This document shows, piece by piece, positions 8,551 to 16,220 of a stretch of 47,154 nucleotides of DNA (the first letter of the stretch is position 1; each line of letters begins with the position of its first letter). The DNA is taken from assembly GCA_047973225.1 (NCBI GenBank), contig JBKEBQ010000006.1:1-47154 (forward strand). The letters are read 5' to 3'. Source of the stretch: JBKEBQ01 sp047973225. GTDB taxonomy: Bacteria > Bacillota_I > Bacilli_A > Erysipelotrichales > Erysipelotrichaceae. A model generated the notes under the pieces. That model searched no databases. It was given only the letters and a program-made list of their open reading frames with translations, and had not been told where the DNA came from. Position numbers and translations under genes: made by a program.

Positions 8551-8578
8551 TTCGAGCGCAGCTAAAACTGCGCTCGAA
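8551..8578 (+). promoter_or_regulatory. Intercistronic hairpin after the binding-protein gene
   Basis: A perfect 11-bp stem (TTCGAGCGCAG at 8551-8561, CTGCGCTCGAA at 8568-8578) has a 6-nt loop. No T run follows, so it is not a classical terminator. It fits a 3'-end stabiliser or partial terminator separating the binding-protein message from the downstream transporter genes. Confidence 0.7.
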
Positions 8579-8594
8579 ATAGAAAGGATGTAGT

Positions 8595-9230
8595 ATGGGT
8601 AAAAAAGCGAATGTAGTGATGTTTATGTTGAGTCTATTTCTGTTATCAGGATGTATCACCGTCGTAAAGGAAGGTGAAGAGGGAAAGTTAACAGGGGAAT
8701 CTGCATTTAATGCAGGAGATAATGTTGCTGAAATTTGGGAAGATGAAGCATTACCGAATTTAAAAGAAAAAGCGATTGATCTAAAAACTTTTTTAGCAGA
8801 AGCAAATAATGATTTACATTCTCTCGCTGAAAAATATGGGAGTTATTCCATGGGTTCTAGCGGAGAGCTTAGCTATACAGTTAAAGGAGTTTTTAAAGTA
8901 ATTGAAGTTGTAACAGATAAAAAAGCAGGATATATGTTGTGTGAGATAGCAGGGTATGCGGGACCTATCGTTATTAAAATACAAATTGGCAGTGTATTTA
9001 AAGGTTCTTCGGTGCGAGATTCATTAGATTTTATTAAATTTGAAGACTATAAAAACCAAGTTGACTATGCAGCGGTATCACAAAGTATTAACGATCTTAT
9101 TCAAAAAGAATTATTAGATAATTTTGACCTCACTTCTTTACAAGGCAAAGAGATTAAAGTTGTGGGATGTTTTACGGTAAGTGATCCAAATGAAATTTTG
9201 ATCATGCCCGTAACGATGGAAGAGAAATAA
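8595..9230 (+). CDS. DUF2291-type lipoprotein of sugar ABC operons
   Basis: This 211-residue protein has a lipoprotein signal (lipobox LSGC, Cys20) and then a compact beta-rich domain with GSVFKGSSVRDSLDFI, the NQVDYAAVSQSIN segment and a late GKEIKVVGCF strand. These features fit DUF2291, a family of unknown function often encoded beside RbsABC-like transporters. It lies between the binding-protein gene and the ATPase gene and is probably anchored to the outer face of the membrane. An accessory role in binding or transporter assembly is inference. The start follows a GAAAGGATG site. Confidence 0.75.
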   Translation: MGKKANVVMFMLSLFLLSGCITVVKEGEEGKLTGESAFNAGDNVAEIWEDEALPNLKEKAIDLKTFLAEANNDLHSLAEKYGSYSMGSSGELSYTVKGVFKVIEVVTDKKAGYMLCEIAGYAGPIVIKIQIGSVFKGSSVRDSLDFIKFEDYKNQVDYAAVSQSINDLIQKELLDNFDLTSLQGKEIKVVGCFTVSDPNEILIMPVTMEEK

Positions 9231-9239
9231 GGTGATAGA

Positions 9240-10793
9240 ATGCAAAAAGATAAATATGAAGTATGTTTGCATTGTGAAAATATAGATAAAATTTACCCAG
9301 GTACAAAAGCTTTAGATAGTGTTTGTTTTGATGTAGTTAAAGGAAAAGTTAACGTATTGATAGGAGAAAATGGAGCAGGAAAATCTACCTTGATGAAAAT
9401 TGTTGCCGGGATTGAGCAACCAAGTTCGGGAAAGATCAGTATGGATGGCGACACGATCTCTTTCAAAGATACAACCGAAGCTCGAAAACACGGAATCGGA
9501 ATTATTCACCAAGAATTAAGTTTATTTCCTAATTTAAATGTTTATCAAAATATTTTCATGGCAAATGAAAAAACAACAAAAATAGGGGTAGTAGATAATA
9601 AAAAACATTATGAATTGGCAGTAGAAGTTTTAAATCATTTAGAATATCCAATTGACCCTGATACATTAGTGGGAGATTTGAAAGTTGGGCAGCAACAGAT
9701 GATTGAAATTGCTCGAAATTTAATTCAAAGTGATTTAAAAATATTAATCATGGATGAGCCAACATCCTCACTGAGCGCACAAGAGGTAGAAGTGTTATTT
9801 AAAATCATGAAAGAGTTGAATGAAAAAGGTATTTCTATCGTATATATTTCGCATCGTTTAGAGGAAATAATGCGTATTGGCGATTATGTGACGATTTTAC
9901 GTGATGGAAAATATATTGATAGTGCTGAAGTAAAAAATATCGATATTTCATGGATTGTGAAACAAATGGTGGGGAAAGGAAAGAGTTATCCACAACGAGC
10001 AAAAACAATGGATTACGAAAAGGCAGAAACCGTATTGGAAATTAAAGATTTAACGCTCCCTAAAAAGGGCGGAGGATACTTATTAGACAAGGTCAGTTTT
10101 GATGTAAAAAAAGGCGAAATTTTGGGAATTTATGGTTTATTGGGTGCAGGTAGAACGGAATTGTTTGAATGCATCATGGGCATGCACAAAGAACATACAG
10201 GAGAGATTTTTGTAAATGGGGAGCAAGTCATGCCTAAAAGCATTGATCAACAGATGAATAGAGGTTTTGCGTGGGTTCCTGAAGATAGACAAAGAGAAGG
10301 GTTGATTCAAACACAATCCATTGGTAAAAACATTTCGATTGCCAGCTTGTCTAGGTATATGAAAGGTTTCTTTGTTGATAAGAAAATCGAAGATGAAGCA
10401 ATTTCGGATAAAATTAATGAGGTTCATATAAAGGTAGCGGATAAAAACTTACCGATTTTATCACTCTCTGGAGGTAATCAACAAAAAGTTGTTATTGCGA
10501 AAGGGATTTTGACGCAACCAAAAATTTTATTGTTGGACGAGCCGAGTAGAGGTATTGATATTGGCGCAAAAACAGAAGTATTTGAAATTATGAATCATTA
10601 TGCAGATGATGGATTGACCTTAATTGTCGTTTCTTCGGAGTTGGATGAAATTAAAGCGATCTCCGATCGAATTATTGTATTGTCCAATGGAAAAAAGACA
10701 GCAGAATTGCAGGGTGATGCGATAACAGAAGATAATTTGGTTATGGCGTCATATAAAGGATTTGAGCAGAAAAAAGAGGAGACAAATATATGA
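9240..10793 (+). CDS. Sugar ABC transporter ATP-binding protein (RbsA-like)
   Basis: This 517-residue protein has two fused ABC domains. The first has Walker A GENGAGKST, a degenerate signature LKVGQQQ and Walker B IMDEPTSSL. The second has a degenerate Walker A (GLLGAGRTE), signature LSGGNQQKV and Walker B LLLDEPSRG. This asymmetry is typical of RbsA/MglA/XylG ATPases of the CUT2 class. It energises import by the RbsC-type permease. The stop overlaps the permease start (ATGA at 10790), showing tight coupling. Confidence 0.93.
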   Translation: MQKDKYEVCLHCENIDKIYPGTKALDSVCFDVVKGKVNVLIGENGAGKSTLMKIVAGIEQPSSGKISMDGDTISFKDTTEARKHGIGIIHQELSLFPNLNVYQNIFMANEKTTKIGVVDNKKHYELAVEVLNHLEYPIDPDTLVGDLKVGQQQMIEIARNLIQSDLKILIMDEPTSSLSAQEVEVLFKIMKELNEKGISIVYISHRLEEIMRIGDYVTILRDGKYIDSAEVKNIDISWIVKQMVGKGKSYPQRAKTMDYEKAETVLEIKDLTLPKKGGGYLLDKVSFDVKKGEILGIYGLLGAGRTELFECIMGMHKEHTGEIFVNGEQVMPKSIDQQMNRGFAWVPEDRQREGLIQTQSIGKNISIASLSRYMKGFFVDKKIEDEAISDKINEVHIKVADKNLPILSLSGGNQQKVVIAKGILTQPKILLLDEPSRGIDIGAKTEVFEIMNHYADDGLTLIVVSSELDEIKAISDRIIVLSNGKKTAELQGDAITEDNLVMASYKGFEQKKEETNI

Positions 10794-11818
10794 AATTAAA
10801 CAAAACAGATTTAATTATGACGTTATTAAAAGGAAGAACATTTATCGTGCTGGCTATACTGATCGTATTTTTTGGATTTTCATCTCCTACTTTTCTCACT
10901 TCCCAAAGTTTGCTTTTAATCGCTAAACACGTTGCGCTGTATGGGATTTTGGGAATTGGTATGACGTATGTAATTATAACCGGGGGTATTGATTTATCAG
11001 TTGGTGCCGTTGTTGGTTTGACCGGAATGATTGCTGGTGGACTGGTAAATGAAGGTTTGACGGTTGCAGGATATACAATTTACTTTGGCGTACCTTGGGT
11101 GGTATTGATAAGTTTGTTGTGTGGAGCGATTATTGGTTTTTTGAACGGACTTATTATAACCCGATTTAAAGTCGCCCCTTTTATTGCAACGCTAGGGACG
11201 ATGTATATTGCAAGAGGGCTTGCGATGCTGCGCTCTAATGGTGCGACGTTTTCCAATGTAGTAGGTAAGGAAAGTCTTGGTAACACAGGACTAGACTTCT
11301 TTGGAAAAGACATGTTTGGGAAAATACCAGTGGGTGTTATTATCCTAATTTTAATGGCAATTCTAGCTATGATTTTATTAAAATACACAAAATTTGGGTG
11401 GCATGTGTATGCTATAGGGGGAAATGAAAAAGCTTCTATTTTATCAGGAATCAAGGCAAATAAAGTAAAAATTTTAGTATATGTCTTTTCAGGTGTATGT
11501 GCAGCGATGGTTGGGATTATTACAACATCACAATTGGTAGCGGCACATCCAAATTCTGGGAATACATGGGAAATGAATGCCATTGCTGCAGTTGTACTAG
11601 GGGGAACCTCAATGTCTGGAGGAGTAGGTACCATCGGTGGAACGATTGTTGGTGCATTTGTTATCGGGGTTATTAACGATGGAATGGTAATGTGTGGTGT
11701 TTCTGAGTTTTGGCAGATGATTATCAAAGGATTGGTTATTATTGTTGCTGTAATTATCGATCAATTCCAAAGAAATCTACAAGCAAAAATGGCATTGCAA
11801 GCACAAAATGAAAATTAA
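10790..11818 (+). CDS. Sugar ABC transporter permease (RbsC-like)
   Basis: This 342-residue, highly hydrophobic protein has about ten predicted membrane segments. It contains the CUT2 permease motifs GITYVIITGGIDLSVG-like (here GMTYVIITGGIDLSVG) and AAVVLGGTSMSGGVGTIGGT, the EAA-like loop contacting the ATPase. The length is normal. It would form the membrane channel with the ATPase upstream and receive sugar from the binding lipoprotein. It is the last gene of the operon and is followed by a rho-independent terminator. Confidence 0.93.
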   Translation: MKLNKTDLIMTLLKGRTFIVLAILIVFFGFSSPTFLTSQSLLLIAKHVALYGILGIGMTYVIITGGIDLSVGAVVGLTGMIAGGLVNEGLTVAGYTIYFGVPWVVLISLLCGAIIGFLNGLIITRFKVAPFIATLGTMYIARGLAMLRSNGATFSNVVGKESLGNTGLDFFGKDMFGKIPVGVIILILMAILAMILLKYTKFGWHVYAIGGNEKASILSGIKANKVKILVYVFSGVCAAMVGIITTSQLVAAHPNSGNTWEMNAIAAVVLGGTSMSGGVGTIGGTIVGAFVIGVINDGMVMCGVSEFWQMIIKGLVIIVAVIIDQFQRNLQAKMALQAQNEN

Positions 11819-11860
11819 TATACAGATAAAAAACGAAAGTTAAACAGTTTTGTACAATTT

Positions 11861-11897
11861 AGTGTTGGCGAGAACAATCTCATCAACACTTTTTTTG
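11861..11897 (+). terminator. Rho-independent terminator of the ABC sugar operon
   Basis: The arms AGTGTTG (11861-11867) and CAACACT (11884-11890) pair, with an inner GAG/CTC pair and a small internal loop. A run of seven to eight Ts follows. The position just after the permease gene fits the end of the long operon. Confidence 0.85.
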
Positions 11898-11900
11898 TGC

Positions 11901-11929
11901 TTGCATGTGCAAAAATAGTGGGTTATAAT
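11901..11929 (+). promoter_or_regulatory. Promoter of the antiterminator/PTS operon
   Basis: TTGCAT (11901-11906) and TATAAT (11924-11929) are separated by exactly 17 bp. Transcription would begin near 11936, just upstream of the antitermination leader. Confidence 0.8.
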
Positions 11930-11969
11930 GTAATCGTATTCAAGAAGATTTTAGTAATTTCATACGATA

Positions 11970-11996
11970 AGTGTAACTATTAAATTAGGCATAATC
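11970..11996 (+). promoter_or_regulatory. Ribonucleic antiterminator (RAT) element
   Basis: The sequence TGTAACT, an 8-11 nt middle with CTA/TAG pairing, then AGGCATAATC has the spacing of known BglG/LicT/SacY RAT sites. The conserved left (TGTnACT) and right (AGGCAnAAnC) parts match. Its 3' end overlaps the 5' arm of the terminator at 11993-12045, so binding of the protein would block terminator folding. Confidence 0.75.
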
Positions 11997-12045
11997 AGTT
12001 CTAAGACACCATTACAGGTGTGTTTGACTTTGATTGTGTTTTTTT
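11993..12045 (+). terminator. Leader terminator controlled by antitermination
   Basis: A long imperfect hairpin can form from AATCAG (11993) through the inner stem ACACC/GGTGT (loop ATTACA) to TGATT at 12031-12035, ending in GTG and a seven-T run (to 12045). It stands between the promoter at 11901 and the antiterminator start at 12070, the classic attenuator of BglG-family operons. Confidence 0.75.
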
Positions 12046-12069
12046 GTTGTGGTAAAGGAGGTGCGAATT

Positions 12070-12909
12070 TTGAAGATTTTACAATCATTAAATCAAAATG
12101 CATTACTGGTTTCTGATGAAGGACGCGAATTTATTATTATCGGTAAAGGAATAGGTTATGGAAAGAAGAAAGGAGATGTTGTTGAAAATGAGGAGGTAAG
12201 CAAATACTACAAAATAAAAAATAGTGAAAATGAAAACCGCGTGCAAGCAATTTTAGAAGAATTAGATGAAGAAGTTATTTTTATGGCGGAAAAAATTGCG
12301 AAGCATGCGCAAGTGAATCTTCAAAAGGAACTAAATGAAAGCTTTATTTTTTCTCTTGCATCGCACATCAAATTTACCGAAGAGAAATATCAAAGCGGTA
12401 TTGATATACCAGAACCATTTCATTATGAACTACGCTATCTTTATCCAAAAGAATATCGCGTTGCTGAATGGGCAGTAAGATTTTTAAATAGTGAATATGA
12501 TATGAATCTTCCAAAGGTCGAAATTTCCTTTTTCATTCTCCATTTTGTAAATGGTTTACTTGAAAATGAGCAAGTAAATAACGCTGTCGAATTAAGTGAA
12601 ATTTTAAATGATATCGTAGAAATTGTTGAAGATTCCTTAGATCGTTCACTCGATCGAAATAGCCTTGAATTTTCTAGATTTATTATTCATATTCGTTATT
12701 TTATTTTACGCATACATAGTAGAGAAAAAAGGGTTAGAAAAGGCAATGAAAATATCGATAAGCTGAAAGCGATGACAACAGCAACTTATCCAAGGGAGCA
12801 TGCAATCGTTCACGAAATCAAACAATTTTTAAAACAGATGTACAATATTGAATTTAATAGCGAAGAAGACTTTTATTTGTTACTACATCTTGTACGGATA
12901 TCAAATTAG
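12070..12909 (+). CDS. BglG/LicT-family transcriptional antiterminator
   Basis: This 280-residue protein has an RNA-binding CAT domain (first about 55 residues: KILQSLNQNALLVSD and IIGKGIGYGKKKGD) and two PTS-regulation domains (about 65-170 and 175-280). Candidate regulatory His residues sit in ASHIKFTEE, ILHFVNG, FIIHIRYF and LLLHLV. It should bind the RAT in its own leader when phosphorylation signals that its sugar is present. The TTG at 12070 is chosen because AAAGGAGGTG lies just upstream and the CAT domain begins there; an extension to 12034 would run into the terminator. It controls the PTS genes immediately downstream. Confidence 0.92.
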   Translation: MKILQSLNQNALLVSDEGREFIIIGKGIGYGKKKGDVVENEEVSKYYKIKNSENENRVQAILEELDEEVIFMAEKIAKHAQVNLQKELNESFIFSLASHIKFTEEKYQSGIDIPEPFHYELRYLYPKEYRVAEWAVRFLNSEYDMNLPKVEISFFILHFVNGLLENEQVNNAVELSEILNDIVEIVEDSLDRSLDRNSLEFSRFIIHIRYFILRIHSREKRVRKGNENIDKLKAMTTATYPREHAIVHEIKQFLKQMYNIEFNSEEDFYLLLHLVRISN

Positions 12910-12925
12910 TAAAGGAAGAATGAGA

Positions 12926-13396
12926 ATGAAAGAAATGAAAAAAATGTTTCAATTGGAACTAGTAAATTTAGATGTGGTGGTTAAAGACAAAGCCGATTTT
13001 TTTCAAATGCTGGCAAAAAAACTTTTGGAAAAAGGATATGTTGAAGAAACCTTTGAAATGGCAATTATGCAGCGGGAGAAGAATTATCCAACAGGACTGA
13101 AGTTAGAGAATATTGCAATCGCAATTCCGCATACTGATGTTATTCACATAAAAAAAGCTTTTGTTTGCGTGAATCGTTTGGCATCCCCAATTGAGTTTAT
13201 GCAAATGGGCTCAGACGATGTTGTTTTAGCAGTAAGTGATATTTTTGTGCTTGGAATTAAAGAACCAAAGAGGCAAGTTAAATTATTAGCTTTGCTAATG
13301 GAATTATTTTCTGATCGAGAATTTATTTATCGCTATCGTCAAGCATCGACAGAAAAAGAAATAAATAGTTTATTTTTAAGTTATATAAATAATTAG
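12926..13396 (+). CDS. PTS EIIA component, fructose/galactitol (GatA-like) type
   Basis: This 156-residue protein has the PTS_EIIA_2 fold, with the phosphorylated His69 in AIAIPHTDV. HPr would phosphorylate it, and it would pass phosphate to the EIIB encoded next. The start at 12926 is preferred because AAAGGAAG ends about 7 nt upstream; the ATG two codons earlier is too near that site, and longer in-frame extensions overlap the antiterminator gene. The order EIIA-EIIB-EIIC is that of galactitol/tagatose-type systems. Confidence 0.88.
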   Translation: MKEMKKMFQLELVNLDVVVKDKADFFQMLAKKLLEKGYVEETFEMAIMQREKNYPTGLKLENIAIAIPHTDVIHIKKAFVCVNRLASPIEFMQMGSDDVVLAVSDIFVLGIKEPKRQVKLLALLMELFSDREFIYRYRQASTEKEINSLFLSYINN

Positions 13397-13408
13397 GAGG
13401 ATTTTGTT

Positions 13409-13690
13409 ATGAAAAAAATTATTGTAGCATGTGGCTCTGGTGTCGCTACCTCGCAAACGGTGGCATCAAAGTTGACAAAGTTGTTGAAAGAAAAAAAGGT
13501 TTCTTGTGAAGTAGAAGCGGTGGATATTAAGTCATTAAAACATCATGTAAAAAATGCTGATGCTTATGTATCCATTGTGAAGACTAAAGAAGATTATGGA
13601 ATTCCTGTATTCAATGGAATTGCTTTTTTAACAGGCGTGGGACAAGATCAAGAACTTAAAAAAATAATTAAGTTAATTGAGGGTGAGTAA
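13409..13690 (+). CDS. PTS EIIB component, galactitol (GatB-like) type
   Basis: This 93-residue protein opens with KKIIVACGSGVATSQ, whose Cys8 is the phosphoryl carrier of GatB-type EIIB proteins. Length and P-loop-like CGSGVATS match the family. It has an AGGAGGA site. It receives phosphate from EIIA and phosphorylates the sugar as EIIC carries it across the membrane. Confidence 0.92.
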   Translation: MKKIIVACGSGVATSQTVASKLTKLLKEKKVSCEVEAVDIKSLKHHVKNADAYVSIVKTKEDYGIPVFNGIAFLTGVGQDQELKKIIKLIEGE

Positions 13691-13691
13691 T

Positions 13692-15053
13692 ATGGAAACA
13701 CTACAAATAGTTGTAAATTATATATTAAACGATTTAGGGGCAGCCGTTTTTGTCCCGACGCTTATGCTTATTATTGCATTATGTATGAAAATGAAATTTT
13801 CAGAAGCTTTTATTTCTGCATTAACATTAGGTATCGCATTTAGTGGAATGTCTTTATTAATCGGATATATGATGGGCTCAATGGGAGATGCAGCTGCCAG
13901 CATGGCAAAACAAACGGGTATTAGCTTGCCAGCGGTTGATGGGGGATGGCCAGGGATGGCTGCTATTTCATGGGCATGGCCCTACGCATTTTTAATGTTT
14001 CCACTAACGATTGGGATTAATGTTGTAATGCTAATTTTAAATAAAACAAAAACATTAAATGTGGATATGTGGAATGTATGGAACAAAATTTTTACTGCAG
14101 TCATGGTTTCCTATATATCAGGAAATGTTTTATGGGGATTCATTGCTGCCGGAATTCAGATTATTTTAGAGCTAAAATCTGGAGATATTTTTGCGCCAGA
14201 AGTGGAAAGATTAACGGGTATTCCTGGTGTAACCGTTCCGCATTTTATCACGTTGATTGCGGTTATTTTACATCCCATAGATGAATTATTGAAAAAGATT
14301 CCATTTTTTAATAAACCAATGGATGCTGATTCTTTAAAAGAGAAAATCGGTATTTTTGGCGAAAACTCCATCATGGGAGCTATCATTGGATTTTTATTGG
14401 GACTAGCCGGTGCATATGGGATAGCCGGGTCATTGCAGTTAGCTGTACAAGCAGCAACAGCCATGACATTATTTCCAATGATTTCTAAATTGTTTTCACA
14501 AGCATTATCACCAATTTCTGAAGCAATTTCGGAATTTATGCGCAAACGGTTTTCAGGAAAAGAAGTCTATATTGGTTTAGATTGGCCAATTTTGGCTGGT
14601 CGAAATGAGTTATGGGTTGCGGTTATTATTACAATTCCGGTTTTACTGGTTATGGCAATTCTTCTCCCTGGCAATAAGGTCTTGCCTTTTGCGGGAATCA
14701 TAAACTTATCTTTTGTTGTAGGAGCCTTATTATTAACAAATGCAAACCTAGGACGTATGATTTTCCATGGGATTGTTTCAGCACCAATTTTCTTGTATGG
14801 AGCGACGTATTTTGCGCCTTTCATTACACGATTAGCAAATGAAACAGGAGCAGTAGAAGTATTATCTGGAAAAATGATTTCATGGAGTACGGTTGAAGGA
14901 CCAGATTTTCGATATTTATTGTCTACAGCCTTTTCAGGAAATATTTTTAGCGTTGTTTTATTTGTTGGGTGGTTGGCTTTATTTTATTATCTCGTAAAAA
15001 AACGAAACCAATATAATCAAAGTTTAAAAGTATCTAAAAAGGATGAAAAGTAA
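13692..15053 (+). CDS. PTS EIIC component, galactitol (GatC-like) type
   Basis: This 453-residue polytopic membrane protein belongs to the GatC/EIIC-Gat class. It has around ten to twelve hydrophobic segments, the LGAAVFVPTLMLIIAL start, the GWPGMAAISWAWPYA region and YIGLDWPILAGRNE, typical of the family. It imports its substrate with phosphorylation. The ATG at 13692 follows a GAGGGTGAG site overlapping the EIIB end. Gat-family members carry galactitol, tagatose or other hexitols and ketoses; the downstream aldolase favours a deoxyketose such as rhamnulose or fuculose, by inference only. Confidence 0.9.
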   Translation: METLQIVVNYILNDLGAAVFVPTLMLIIALCMKMKFSEAFISALTLGIAFSGMSLLIGYMMGSMGDAAASMAKQTGISLPAVDGGWPGMAAISWAWPYAFLMFPLTIGINVVMLILNKTKTLNVDMWNVWNKIFTAVMVSYISGNVLWGFIAAGIQIILELKSGDIFAPEVERLTGIPGVTVPHFITLIAVILHPIDELLKKIPFFNKPMDADSLKEKIGIFGENSIMGAIIGFLLGLAGAYGIAGSLQLAVQAATAMTLFPMISKLFSQALSPISEAISEFMRKRFSGKEVYIGLDWPILAGRNELWVAVIITIPVLLVMAILLPGNKVLPFAGIINLSFVVGALLLTNANLGRMIFHGIVSAPIFLYGATYFAPFITRLANETGAVEVLSGKMISWSTVEGPDFRYLLSTAFSGNIFSVVLFVGWLALFYYLVKKRNQYNQSLKVSKKDEK

Positions 15054-15054
15054 A

Positions 15055-15270
15055 ATGCGAGAAAAATCCCTTTGGATCATTTGTATTTTGTTTGATTTGG
15101 TATTATTAGTGATTGGTTTTATAAAACATAATTTTTTAATTAGCATGATGGCTTTAGCATTGATTTTGGTGGTTAAGAAAAAAGCTTATCCGTTACTATT
15201 TCAAAAGTTTGATGAAGAATGGGATGAAAAACGAGCAACATTTAAGGCAAAAAGGAGCGAAAAAATATGA
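15055..15270 (+). CDS. Small two-helix membrane protein of the PTS operon
   Basis: This protein of about 71 residues (75 if the earlier ATG at 15043 is used) has two membrane segments, one around LWIICILFDLVLLVIGF and the next around FLISMMALALILVV. A charged C-terminal tail (WDEKRATFKAKRSEK) follows. It lies between EIIC and the aldolase and overlaps the aldolase start (ATGA at 15267), so it is truly part of the operon. I do not recognise a family. The location suggests an accessory to the PTS transporter. The start at 15055 is favoured by AAAAAGGA about 12 nt upstream. Confidence 0.65.
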   Translation: MREKSLWIICILFDLVLLVIGFIKHNFLISMMALALILVVKKKAYPLLFQKFDEEWDEKRATFKAKRSEKI

Positions 15271-16067
15271 GAAATGATTTTTTGAACAGTCAGGTTGTTA
15301 CGGAAATTGCAGAATTAGCTTACACAATGTGGGAAATGGGTTGGGATGAAAAAAATGGTGGAAATATGAGTTATATTCTTTCTAATGAAGAAACTTCTCG
15401 TATAGACATGCAATCTAAACAGTTTATGGAGTTAGTAAACATTCCCGAAAATATGATTGGTAAGTATCTTTTAATAACCGCATCTGGAAGCAATTTTAGA
15501 TTGATAAAAGAAGATGTTTTGCATACGTTAGGCGTGATTAAAGTAGAAGAGCAGGGGTATTCCATTCAGTGGGGATTTGATGAAGGAAATCAACCTACTA
15601 GTGAGCTTTATATGCATCTTCTCTCACATAGTGCACGATTGAAGGTGGATAAAACGCATCGGGTTGTTGTACATAATCATGCTACGGAGATCTCTGAGAT
15701 GACATTTGTGCATCCCCTAACGGACAAAGACTTCACGCGCACTCTTTGGGGGATAATAACGGAATGTATTATTGTTTTTCCAGATGGAATAGGGGTCTTG
15801 CCCTGGATGGTTTGTGGGAATGAAGAAATTGGGCAAGCAACGGCAAAAAAATTAGCAGATTGTCGGATTGTTATTTGGTCATATCATGGGATTTTAGCAA
15901 CTGGAAATAGTTTAAATGATGCCTTTGGTTTAATCGAAACAGTCAATAAAGCGGCAAAGATATACATGCATACATTTGATAAAAGAATCACGAAAGGCAT
16001 TACATCAAAACAATTAAGCGAAGTCGCAACATATTTCAACATTCATCCTAGAGAAGAATTTCTATAA
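15267..16067 (+). CDS. rhaD: Rhamnulose-1-phosphate aldolase-like class II aldolase
   Basis: This 266-residue protein matches RhaD along its length: MGWDEKNGGNMSY, QPTSELYMHLLSH, VVHNHATE, FPDGIGVLPWMV and WSYHGIL. The predicted zinc ligands are His136, His138 and His207, and Glu113 fits the catalytic glutamate. RhaD splits L-rhamnulose 1-phosphate into dihydroxyacetone phosphate and L-lactaldehyde. No rhamnose isomerase or rhamnulokinase is nearby. Instead the gene ends a PTS operon, which suggests that the PTS supplies a ketose 1-phosphate directly. The exact sugar is unproven; a related ketose 1-phosphate is possible. Confidence 0.85.
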   Translation: MRNDFLNSQVVTEIAELAYTMWEMGWDEKNGGNMSYILSNEETSRIDMQSKQFMELVNIPENMIGKYLLITASGSNFRLIKEDVLHTLGVIKVEEQGYSIQWGFDEGNQPTSELYMHLLSHSARLKVDKTHRVVVHNHATEISEMTFVHPLTDKDFTRTLWGIITECIIVFPDGIGVLPWMVCGNEEIGQATAKKLADCRIVIWSYHGILATGNSLNDAFGLIETVNKAAKIYMHTFDKRITKGITSKQLSEVATYFNIHPREEFL

Positions 16068-16125
16068 GAAATAAAAAATTAAGATAATGGGAAATGATGT
16101 GCTAGTTAAAAAGATCATCAATTAT

Positions 16126-16163
16126 AAAAAGATGGAATATCGAAATAGATATCCATCTTTTTG
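16126..16163 (+). terminator. Rho-independent terminator of the PTS/aldolase operon
   Basis: AAAAAGATGG (16126-16135) pairs with CCATCTTTTT (16153-16162), with inner ATATC/GATAT pairs. The 3' side supplies the T run. The A-rich 5' arm means it can also act on the minus strand, as the aconitase gene converges here from the right. Confidence 0.8.
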
Positions 16164-16220
16164 TGGTCAATCATCTTTTATATTTAGAAAATAAAACGAT
16201 AATATAAGGGAAGGTTTTCA

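Noticed and set aside
8551..8578. Hairpin read as a terminator splitting the ABC operon
   Set aside because: No T run follows, and the next gene has no promoter of its own, so the operon probably continues through it.
11080..11727. 215-codon minus-strand frame opposite the permease gene
   Set aside because: Long only because the permease codons make few stops on the opposite strand; the plus-strand gene has clear family motifs.
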